Shown here: one piece after another, positions 1-5,151 of the stretch
How the letters are laid out: each line of letters opens with the position of its first letter
Numbering within the stretch: the first letter of the stretch is position 1
Source of the DNA: Austwickia sp040006675
Lineage (GTDB): Bacteria > Actinomycetota > Actinomycetes > Actinomycetales > Dermatophilaceae
NCBI GenBank assembly: GCA_040006675.1
Contig: JBDTWM010000095.1
Coordinates: 1 to 11,442 of the forward strand
Direction of reading: 5' to 3'
DNA length: 11,442 nucleotides
Notes under the pieces: generated by a model
The model's database searches: none
The model's input: only the letters and a program-made list of their open reading frames with translations
Told to the model about the DNA's origin: nothing
Position numbers and translations under genes: made by a program

Positions 1-50
1 GCGCGGCTGGCGCTGAGTCTGATGAGGACGACGACGAGGAGAGAACATGA
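1..50 (+). CDS. C-terminal tail of an upstream gene (5' partial)
   Basis: Only the end of this gene is in the window. The frame beginning at base 3 encodes 15 residues, AAGAESDEDDDEERT, and stops with TGA at 48-50. That stop overlaps the start of the next gene as ATGA (47-50), the usual arrangement of translationally coupled genes. A very acidic, disordered tail is plausible for a real C-terminus. The other two forward frames give only a four-residue stub or a basic run without such a junction. The family cannot be identified from so short a tail, and the call rests on the ATGA overlap and the composition. Confidence 0.5.
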   Translation, partial: AAGAESDEDDDEERT

Positions 51-460
51 GTGAACAGCCGACCACCGGAAACGATCGCCGCGAGATCCCCGGCCTGGCC
101 GCGGATCTCGACCCTGCCGAACAAGACGTCCGCATCGGCTCCGACGAAGGAGACGACCTGCCGGTCACTCCCCCTGACATACGGCCGCGCACGAGCGAGC
201 GCGCGATGGCGGGCGAGCCGGACGACGGCGAAACGATCGAGCAGCGCATCATGCAGGAGGTGCCCGACCCGAACTCGGCCTACGGCGCCCCCGACAACGA
301 GAGCGGCCTCGACGGCCCCGAGGACATCGGCGGTGACGACCCGGACGCGATCCCTGCTGACGAGGACTTCCTGGGCTTCAGCGAATCCGCCGATAACCGC
401 GCGGTCGACGGACCCGTCGAAGAAGCGGCGATGCACCTCGAAGGGGACGATCTCGACTGA
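47..460 (+). CDS. DUF5709-like small acidic protein
   Basis: Encodes a 137-aa, strongly acidic, hydrophilic protein with no membrane segment or signal peptide. It is rich in Asp, Glu, Pro and Gly and probably largely disordered. Residues about 60-75 (DDGETIEQRIMQEVPDP) resemble the ETLxQRLxEEVPD core typical of actinobacterial DUF5709 proteins, a family of unknown function; this match is from memory of the family. The ATG at 47 is chosen because GAGGAG ends about five bases upstream and because the ATG overlaps the TGA of the preceding gene (ATGA), which implies translational coupling. It ends four bases before the convergent gene at 465, leaving no room for separate terminators. No catalytic motif is visible. 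Confidence 0.8.
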   Translation: MSEQPTTGNDRREIPGLAADLDPAEQDVRIGSDEGDDLPVTPPDIRPRTSERAMAGEPDDGETIEQRIMQEVPDPNSAYGAPDNESGLDGPEDIGGDDPDAIPADEDFLGFSESADNRAVDGPVEEAAMHLEGDDLD

Positions 461-464
461 GCGC

Positions 465-1112
465 TCACAGCACCGTGTAGCCGCCCGGCAGTTCCGCGCG
501 CCCGGTGAGGGCCCGCAACGCCTCCGCGTACCCAAGGCCCCGGGCCGCCAGCCCGGCGGCGAACACCAGCGCGAGGCCGCGCGCGCCCTGCGGGGCCTGA
601 TGCGGCACCCCGACGGCGCGGCTGAGGTCGTCGGTGTGCACGACGAGCTCGAACACCCGGGAGGGCAGGTAGTCGATCACCCGCATGACGCCCGCGATGG
701 TCGCCGCAGGCGCGTCGTCGGGGGCGCGTGCGAGGTCGGCCAGCGCACTCTCGTACAGGCCACGCAGCGAGACGGCCGGGTCCGCCCCCAGATCCGCACC
801 GGCCTGACGTCCCCGCGCGATGACCGCGTCGGGGTCGGCGCTTACCAGGCTGAACGCTGCCGCGTAGTCGAACGGATGATCGAGGGCGATCGCAGCCCCG
901 CGGCCTGAGTCCAGGTACGAAGAGACGGTGGCGAACGCGCGCCCCGCGTGCCCGACCAGGTCCCGCACGCTCCATTGCCCGAGCGCCGGCCGGTCCCAGT
1001 CCCGATGCGGGACAAGCTCTGCCACGTCCAGAAGACCCTGGCCGGCGTCGCGGTAATCCCGGCGCACCAGGGCGGGGTCAAAACGGACAGCGGGTGCGGA
1101 ACCTGGCGTCAT
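465..1112 (-). CDS. DinB/maleylpyruvate isomerase-fold protein (TIGR03083-like)
   Basis: Encodes 215 aa, a normal length for actinobacterial proteins of the mycothiol-dependent maleylpyruvate isomerase N-terminal fold, a DinB-like four-helix bundle. The hallmark DWDRPALGQWSVRDLVGHAG lies at residues 38-57, with the presumed metal ligand His55. A second motif, FELVVHTDD at 154-162, supplies Glu155 and His159 in the E-x3-H spacing of the family's metal site. Members act as thiol-dependent transferases or isomerases, or have no known substrate; the actual reaction here cannot be told. The ATG at 1112 is the first one consistent with the conserved N-terminus, although its ribosome binding site is weak. 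It starts 22 bases after the stop of the 89-aa gene upstream, so the two are likely co-transcribed and may be coupled. Confidence 0.85.
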   Translation of the reverse strand: MTPGSAPAVRFDPALVRRDYRDAGQGLLDVAELVPHRDWDRPALGQWSVRDLVGHAGRAFATVSSYLDSGRGAAIALDHPFDYAAAFSLVSADPDAVIARGRQAGADLGADPAVSLRGLYESALADLARAPDDAPAATIAGVMRVIDYLPSRVFELVVHTDDLSRAVGVPHQAPQGARGLALVFAAGLAARGLGYAEALRALTGRAELPGGYTVL

Positions 1113-1134
1113 GCCAAGACCGTACGCGCGCGGG

Positions 1135-1404
1135 TCACGCCGTCGCGTCGGCCATCTTCGTGGCGCGGCGGAGTTGCGTGGCGATCTCGGAGGCGCGAGC
1201 ACGCAGTTCGTCGTCTCCCTGATTCCACGGCCTCGGTCGGGTTTGCGCGTCCGGCAAGCGCAACACCACATCGATACACGAGAGTTCGAGGAGCAGCGAG
1301 CGCACCGTCCGAGGCTGAGGCGGCGACGAGGCGTGCCAAGCGTGCAACACCGCCTCTTCCTGGGCCGCGACGTGAAATGTGTCCTCGGACGGAGAAAGAA
1401 GCAT
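1135..1404 (-). CDS. Hypothetical 89-aa protein
   Basis: I do not recognise this protein. It is 89 aa with no membrane segment. Two predicted amphipathic helical stretches stand out: residues about 34-51 (VRSLLLELSCIDVVLRLP) and 65-86 (DELRARASEIATQLRRATKM). It looks coding because third codon positions are strongly GC-rich and the ATG at 1404 has an excellent ribosome binding site (GGAGGG six bases upstream). The frame is open further upstream, but that extension has no comparable ribosome binding site and is Pro/Gly-rich, so 1404 is preferred. It lies 22 bases upstream of the DinB-fold gene on the same strand and is probably its operon partner. A small regulatory or accessory role is possible but not shown. 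Confidence 0.6.
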   Translation of the reverse strand: MLLSPSEDTFHVAAQEEAVLHAWHASSPPQPRTVRSLLLELSCIDVVLRLPDAQTRPRPWNQGDDELRARASEIATQLRRATKMADATA

Positions 1405-1439
1405 GACCAGCCCTCCGGGTGGCATTGGTGGTCGCCGCG

Positions 1440-1468
1440 AGGCATCTGGACAGAATCGTGCGATGCCT
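1440..1468. promoter_or_regulatory. Inverted repeat, possible operator
   Basis: AGGCATC at 1440-1446 and GATGCCT at 1462-1468 form a perfect 7-bp inverted repeat with a 15-bp spacer. The half-site centres are 22 bp apart, about two helical turns, as expected for a dimeric regulator. It lies 36-64 bases upstream of the ATG of the minus-strand pair 1404-465, where an operator would fit. No recognisable -35/-10 pair was found beside it, so the role is inferred from geometry alone. Confidence 0.3.
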
Positions 1469-1520
1469 GGTGACAGCGGACCAGGGCCTGACGACATCGT
1501 GGGAACTCATCTGCTCGCAC

Positions 1521-1536
1521 GGGTCGTCACCGGGCG
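1521..1536. repeat. 16-bp direct repeat, copy 1
   Basis: GGGTCGTCACCGGGCG occurs here and again, identically and in the same orientation, at 1745-1760, with starts 224 bp apart. The bases on either side differ. It lies in non-genic sequence. It may be a short duplication, a rearrangement scar or a protein-binding site. Confidence 0.6.
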
Positions 1537-1744
1537 CACGAGTGAGCCCTCTAGGACGTCGAACTACGAGGCTGCCCGCTGGGAGCGAATGCTCTGCGTG
1601 TCCAATGGCGGGCGACTGGACGCGAACTCGGGCTGGCTGACGATCTCAGCGCCATCACTCTAAACGACACCCGCACGAACGTCCAGGGTCGCGGCACATG
1701 TCCTCGATTCGGCTACGCGGCAGTCGCCCCCGACGTCGTCTCAT

Positions 1745-1760
1745 GGGTCGTCACCGGGCG
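1745..1760. repeat. 16-bp direct repeat, copy 2
   Basis: This is the second exact copy of GGGTCGTCACCGGGCG (first at 1521-1536). It ends 7 bp from the stop codon of the frameshifted GAF-ANTAR gene, on that gene's downstream side. Confidence 0.6.
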
Positions 1761-1767
1761 TTCACCG

Positions 1768-2369
1768 CTAACGGTGGAAGGTCCACCACCCCGCGACGCC
1801 ATCGCCCAGCTCGTCGAGCATGTCCGCCGCGACAGCGGGTCGGCCACTGCCGTGGTCGGCCACCCGATCGTCGAGCGCGCGCAGGGCCTCCTCGCGGGTC
1901 CACCCGCGCTCCAGGAGCGCGCCGACGGCCTGGTTGACCATCGACGAATCCGGGACGGTGGCGCCTTGCGAGGGCGGGCCACTGTGCGTCAGGTGCCGAT
2001 CGATCACCATGTCCGACAAGGCCGTCGAGGTGAGGACGGCGAGGTCGGCCGCAAGATCCACGAAGGCCCCGGCGCGCGCCGCGTACACGACGATCTCCGT
2101 GTGCCGCTGATGGCGTGGCGCTAACGGCAACGCCAGCGACGCCCGGATGTGCGGAAGGATCACTGGGGCGCGGTCGTCGTGCCCCCACATCCTGACGTGC
2201 AACTCAGGGGTGACGCCTCGAACGCTCAAGCTCAACCCGACGTAGGAGGACACGATATGGCGGATCGACGTCGCGAGATCGACGAGGAACTCTGCAGGTC
2301 AATGAAGGGATCGTCGAGTGCCTGGGTGAGGAGCGTCAGGCTCCGCGCGGTGAAGGGTGTGAAACTCAT
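1768..2369 (-). pseudogene. Frameshifted GAF-ANTAR regulator
   Basis: Two overlapping minus frames appear to be one broken gene. The first starts at ATG 2369 with GGAG eight bases upstream and encodes MSFTPFTARSLTLLTQAL, then DDPFID. After it, the frame that stays open to TAG at 1768 reads EFLVDLATSIRHIVSSYVGL, a typical GAF opening, but is cut off from the start by a TGA at 2299-2301. The whole span is 602 bp, so one missing base near 2291-2300 would restore a 200-aa protein. The GAF is short and its second half (IRASLALPL) resembles the usual VRSVLSVPL strand. The C-terminus is a divergent ANTAR domain: MVNQAVGALLERGWTREEAL, then a weakly conserved end. ANTAR domains bind hairpins in mRNA leaders to prevent termination. 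A GTG at 2253 could start a shorter 161-aa product. A sequencing error is the main alternative. Confidence 0.6.
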
Positions 2370-2371
2370 GA

Positions 2372-2554
2372 GTACCGCTCCACGCGATCGCGCGCGCTGA
2401 GTTAACGTTCCTGAACGTCAGGTACGAGATCCGCTACCCGCGAGAGGCGTCCACGATCAGATCTGAGGCGCCTGTGGCCTACTCTACGCCGCCTTCTCCA
2501 GACAAGGCTCAGCATGTGGAGACGATGCTCGCTGAGGCGCGCGCGAGCTGCTGA
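2372..2554 (+). other. Start-less open frame, possible gene remnant
   Basis: This forward frame is open for 60 codons between TGA 2369-2371 and TGA 2552-2554. It reads through residues such as AELTFLNVRYEIRYPREAS and ends PDKAQHVETMLAEARASC. From base 2402 onward about three quarters of third positions are G or C, against less at positions 1 and 2, which is the coding pattern of the neighbours. No ATG or plausible start lies at its beginning; the only internal GTG is late. It would converge with the intact GAF-ANTAR gene. It may be the end of a decayed gene, or chance. The product is not recognised. Confidence 0.25.
2405..2418. promoter_or_regulatory. 14-bp palindrome ACGTTC-CT-GAACGT
   Basis: A perfect inverted repeat with 6-bp arms and a 2-bp centre. 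It lies 36-49 bases upstream of the ATG (2369) of the frameshifted GAF-ANTAR gene, on that gene's promoter side, so it could be an operator for a small dimeric repressor. It also falls inside the start-less forward open frame, so it might only be coding sequence. Confidence 0.35.
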
Positions 2555-2566
2555 GTCCTAGCGCCG

Positions 2567-3391
2567 TCAGCTTCTGCGGGCCCGCGCCCGCGCTGCTGCC
2601 TGCTCCACCAAGGCCTCCGCCACGTCGACCAGCTTGCGGTGCTCATGCTGACTCAGTGTGCGCAGGCGCGCGAACGCCTGGTCGGCCGTTTCGCCGTGGC
2701 GGGAGCGCAGGATCCCGATGGCCTGATCGATCACCGGTCGCGACGCGAGAGCCGTTTGAAGCTGAGCAGCCAGCGCCACCGCGTGGGCCAGCACCTGAGC
2801 GTTGTGCACCGCGACCGCCGCCGGGACCGCGAACTGCTCACCCATGTGGACCGCGCTGTCGTCGAAGGCGTCCTTCTCACGGGCATACACGTTGATCGCG
2901 CCCACTACCTCGTCGGGCTGGAGGAGTGGCAGCGAGAGCACGCTGTGCACGCCGAGCCTCCCGACGCGTGGGCCGAATCGCGGCCACTGCTTGTCGCCGC
3001 CCAGCGAGCCGGAACGTACGGTGCGCTGTTCGAGAGCGGCGGTGATGCACGGACCCTCGCCGAGGGTCGCGTATTGCAGCTCATCGATGTCGGCGACAAA
3101 GGGATGGCTGGCCGCAAGCGCCTCGACGCGTGTGTGGGGATGGCCGGTGCGCAGCAGGGTCACCCCCGCCCCCTGCGCACCAGGGATCGCGTTCACCGCG
3201 AAAGTCGCCACTTTGCCGAGAAGCTCCTCCAGCGAGAACGCATGGCTCACCAGGCCCGCCAGGTCAGTCAGGCTCGATTGGAGCTGGACGGTGGCCTCAT
3301 CCCTCGCCGCCTCGTCCTCGTCGACCGCCGAAATACCGGGCGTCAACGCCGCCTGGTCATCAGGCGCGTCCGACAGGTTGCTGCTCTCCAT
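2567..3391 (-). CDS. GAF-ANTAR transcription antitermination regulator
   Basis: Encodes 274 aa with the standard actinobacterial GAF-ANTAR layout. Residues 1-35 are an acidic lead-in. A GAF sensor domain spans about 42-203, with the family signatures DELQYATLGEGPC (103-115), GVHSVLSLPLL (147-157) and a VVGAINVYA strand (162-170). The ANTAR RNA-binding domain is at about 211-265, with VIDQAIGILRSRHG followed by RKLVDVAEALVE. The family binds dual-hexaloop hairpins in nascent leaders and prevents termination; the GAF domain senses a small ligand or a partner. The ATG at 3391 is preferred over a TTG two codons upstream, since both give the same protein end and ATG is commoner. The ribosome binding site is weak. 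The frameshifted paralogue lies downstream on the same strand after about 200 bp. The ligand is unknown. Confidence 0.92.
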   Translation of the reverse strand: MESSNLSDAPDDQAALTPGISAVDEDEAARDEATVQLQSSLTDLAGLVSHAFSLEELLGKVATFAVNAIPGAQGAGVTLLRTGHPHTRVEALAASHPFVADIDELQYATLGEGPCITAALEQRTVRSGSLGGDKQWPRFGPRVGRLGVHSVLSLPLLQPDEVVGAINVYAREKDAFDDSAVHMGEQFAVPAAVAVHNAQVLAHAVALAAQLQTALASRPVIDQAIGILRSRHGETADQAFARLRTLSQHEHRKLVDVAEALVEQAAARARARRS

Positions 3392-3393
3392 TG

Positions 3394-3437
3394 TCAATCC
3401 AACCGCCGTGTGCTCATGGCACCGACCGGCGCCGAGC
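3394..3437 (-). promoter_or_regulatory. Leader hairpin and 7-codon upstream ORF before the GAF-ANTAR gene
   Basis: On the minus strand the leader forms GCUC-GGCGCC-GGUC-GGUGCC-AU-GAGC (3437 to 3412): a ten-pair stem with one G-U pair, a GGUC tetraloop and an AU bulge. The bulge and the following base make an AUG at 3417 that opens MSTRRLD, whose TGA (3394-3396) ends two bases before the ATG of the regulator. The arrangement resembles a leader peptide that could re-initiate at, or attenuate, the main gene. The ribosome binding site of the small ORF is poor, and the loop is a tetraloop, not the ANTAR hexaloop. Confidence 0.35.
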
Positions 3438-3486
3438 TGCCGTCGCGCCCCGCGCCTGTCAGAAAATCAGCGTTGGGCGACGTGCC

Positions 3487-3510
3487 GTGACCAGCCTACC
3501 CGGTGGTCAC
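3487..3510. promoter_or_regulatory. Inverted repeat between htrA and the GAF-ANTAR gene
   Basis: GTGACCA (3487-3493) and TGGTCAC (3504-3510) are a perfect 7-bp inverted repeat around a 10-bp spacer; half-site centres are 17 bp apart. It lies in the intergenic gap downstream of htrA and about 96 bp upstream of the GAF-ANTAR start. It could be an operator for the latter or a weak hairpin ending htrA transcripts. No T-run follows on the minus strand. Confidence 0.3.
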
Positions 3511-3549
3511 CGCGTCCGCCGATAACTTGCCCCAGAGCGCCCAGACTCA

Positions 3550-3577
3550 CAGCCGGCCCGGCTCACGCCGCCGGCTG
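3550..3577 (-). terminator. Weak stem-loop across the htrA stop codon
   Basis: CAGCCGGC (3550-3557) and GCCGGCTG (3570-3577) can pair as an 8-bp GC-rich stem with a 12-base loop that contains the htrA stop codon (3563-3565). There is no following U-run in the minus-strand transcript, so it is not a classical intrinsic terminator. In GC-rich bacteria such stems may still slow or protect transcript ends. Confidence 0.25.
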
Positions 3578-4855
3578 AGCGCCGACCGTGACCGGGATGG
3601 ACAGGCTGCGACCCCCACGGACCACCGTCAGCGTGGCCGCCTGCCCGACGCTCAACGCCCGGATCTGACCGACCAGGCCCTCGGCAGACGCCACGGGCTG
3701 ATCGTTCACGGCGGTGATGACGTCCCCGACCTGAAGCCCGCTGGAGGCCGCGGGGCCGCCGGCCTGGATCGAGCGCACCTGCGCGCCGCTGACCTGAGCG
3801 GAGCCGAGGGGCACCGTGGCATCCGCCGAGGAGACCCCGAGCGCCGCATGCTGGACGGTGCCGGTCTGGATGAGCTGGGTCACGACGTTGCTCACCTCGT
3901 TGACGGGGATGGCGAAGCCGATGCCGATGCTCCCCGACTGCCCCTGCGACTGAGCTGGGGCGTCGCCGAGGGAGGCGTTGGCAGAGTTGATCCCCACCAG
4001 GGCGCCACTGGAATTCACCAACGCGCCACCGCTGTTGCCGGGGTTGATCGCCGCGCTGGTCTGGATCGAGTCCGTCACGACGTCCTGCGAGCTCATCGTC
4101 GTACGGGAGAACGCGCCCGTCGTGGGCACTGCTTGGGTGGCCATCGGACGGTTGACGGCGCTGACGATGCCGGTAGTGACGGTCCCGGACAGTCCCAGCG
4201 GGTTTCCGAGCGCCATGACGGGGTCGCCGACGTGCACCGAACTCGACGTGCCCCGCGTGATCGGCGTCAGCTGCGCGGGCGGATTGACCAGCCGGATGAC
4301 CGCGAGGTCCGTGGTGGGATCGGTGCCGACCACCGTGGCCTGGTAGGTCGTTTGCGCGCCCAGTTGGACCGTGATCGTGGAGCCCTGGCCGAGTGTGGAG
4401 ACGACGTGGTTGTTGGTGACGATGTCCGCGCGGGTGTCCCAGATGACCCCTGACCCCTCGTCGCCCTGCGACCCGGCGGACACGGTGATCGCCACGACAG
4501 ACGGCGAGGCCTTCGCGGCCACGGCGGCCCACGAGCCTGCCGGTGCGTCCGCCAGGGCAGACGTCTGCGCGGCCCCCGAGCCTTGAGCTCCCGGAGCCTG
4601 GCCCGAGCTGGCCGCGTTGGCCGCGTTGGCGCCTTGCAGCGTCGTCTGGCTCTGGTCGCCCAGAGCTCCGGTGACGCCCAGCGTGATTCCGCACGCTACG
4701 GCGGAGGCCAGGACCGCCGTACCGGCCGTTCGCACCCACGGCCGCGATCCGCGGCGAGGCGCGCCACCGCCCCGCTGTGGGAAGCCGAACAATGGGTGGT
4801 TGTCAGTGGCCTCAGCACCATCAGGTGCTGGGCCGAGGGTCGTGGTGTGCGACAT
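3563..4855 (-). CDS. HtrA/DegP-type membrane-anchored serine protease
   Basis: Encodes 430 aa. A cytoplasmic N-terminus of about 40 residues is followed by one membrane segment (about 43-65), a Gly/Ala/Gln-rich linker (66-105), a trypsin-like protease domain (about 108-330) and one C-terminal PDZ domain (about 337-425). The catalytic triad is visible: His150 in TNNHV, Asp183 in TTDLAVI and Ser275 in NPGNSGGAL. It would degrade or refold misfolded envelope proteins outside the membrane. The ATG at 4855 has GGAG nine bases upstream. Frames extend to 4966, but that extension contains a sigma-factor-like promoter and lacks family resemblance. The ATG at 4864 overlaps the ribosome binding site and is less likely. 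Length and architecture match actinobacterial HtrA-like/PepD proteases. It is divergent from the hydantoinase gene. Confidence 0.94.
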   Translation of the reverse strand: MSHTTTLGPAPDGAEATDNHPLFGFPQRGGGAPRRGSRPWVRTAGTAVLASAVACGITLGVTGALGDQSQTTLQGANAANAASSGQAPGAQGSGAAQTSALADAPAGSWAAVAAKASPSVVAITVSAGSQGDEGSGVIWDTRADIVTNNHVVSTLGQGSTITVQLGAQTTYQATVVGTDPTTDLAVIRLVNPPAQLTPITRGTSSSVHVGDPVMALGNPLGLSGTVTTGIVSAVNRPMATQAVPTTGAFSRTTMSSQDVVTDSIQTSAAINPGNSGGALVNSSGALVGINSANASLGDAPAQSQGQSGSIGIGFAIPVNEVSNVVTQLIQTGTVQHAALGVSSADATVPLGSAQVSGAQVRSIQAGGPAASSGLQVGDVITAVNDQPVASAEGLVGQIRALSVGQAATLTVVRGGRSLSIPVTVGAQPAA

Positions 4856-4882
4856 GGCGATCATCTCCGCCGACGTGGTGAA

Positions 4883-4910
4883 CAAAACCTCGTCCTTCGA
4901 CGGTGTTCCC
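4883..4910 (-). promoter_or_regulatory. ECF-sigma-like promoter of htrA
   Basis: On the minus strand GGGAAC (4910-4905) is followed after 16 bases by GTTTTG (4888-4883). This matches the GGAA(C/T)-N16-18-GTT form of promoters read by stress ECF sigma factors such as SigE, SigH and SigR of actinobacteria. Transcription would start about 20 bases ahead of the htrA ATG (4855), just leaving room for its GGAG site. Envelope-stress control of HtrA-type proteases by such sigma factors is known in mycobacteria; here it is inferred from sequence only. Confidence 0.5.
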
Positions 4911-5071
4911 GTGAACCGTGAGGCGCCTAGTAGCCAGCTATGCATCACCCGAGCGTTGCCTGACATTTCCCTGTGACTTCTGGTGCGGCCCTGCGCCGAT
5001 CCGACCCAATCTGCGCCCCCTTGCCTTGCCCAAGCCGGTAGCAGGCGCGCCCCGGGCCCGCGAAGATGGAC

Positions 5072-5118
5072 CGTGACGCGCCTGGCGTCCCGCGCATCCG
5101 CGCTCGGCGCCCGTCACG
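5072..5118 (+). promoter_or_regulatory. Long inverted repeat in the hydantoinase leader
   Basis: CGTGACG (5072-5078) pairs with CGTCACG (5112-5118), and inside it CGCC (5079-5082) can pair with GGCG (5106-5109) after a two-base bulge. The hairpin lies about 34 bases upstream of the ATG at 5152. It could be an operator with distant half-sites or an RNA structure in the leader. No convincing -35/-10 was found for this gene. Confidence 0.25.
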
Positions 5119-5151
5119 TCGCGCAGCCGCACAGCCGAGAGGATGACCGGA

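Larger units (their letters stand above)
1405..1767. other. Region without a clear gene, 363 bp
   Basis: No convincing gene is seen between the start of the 89-aa gene (1404) and the end of the GAF-ANTAR pseudogene (1768). It should hold the promoter of the minus-strand pair 1404-465. A forward 86-codon frame (1403-1663) has a passable GGAG ribosome binding site, but its first third lacks the local GC3 bias and it matches nothing I know. The overlapping frame following the TAG near 1551 is also open with a mild coding bias. The stretch may therefore include decayed coding sequence. It also carries an inverted repeat (1440-1468) and both copies of a 16-bp direct repeat (1521-1536 and 1745-1760). 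Confidence 0.5.

Noticed and set aside
2257..2400. Forward 47-codon ORF with a perfect AGGAGG seven bases before its ATG
   Set aside because: Most of it shares third codon positions with the reverse GAF-ANTAR start region, which explains its bias, and the product is unfamiliar. Kept only as a rival reading in the findings.
2639..3490. Forward open frame (283 codons) opposite the intact GAF-ANTAR gene
   Set aside because: Antisense of a gene with clear GAF and ANTAR signatures; low-complexity Arg-rich product and no supporting ribosome binding site.
3503..4453. Forward open frame opposite htrA, and an overlapping reverse frame of 410 codons
   Set aside because: The htrA frame has the complete catalytic triad and PDZ domain. 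The others are Gly/Arg/His-rich shadows.
4856..4966. 37-residue N-terminal extension of HtrA from an upstream start at 4966
   Set aside because: It spans the ECF-like promoter and the GGAG site of the ATG at 4855, and has no resemblance to HtrA N-termini.
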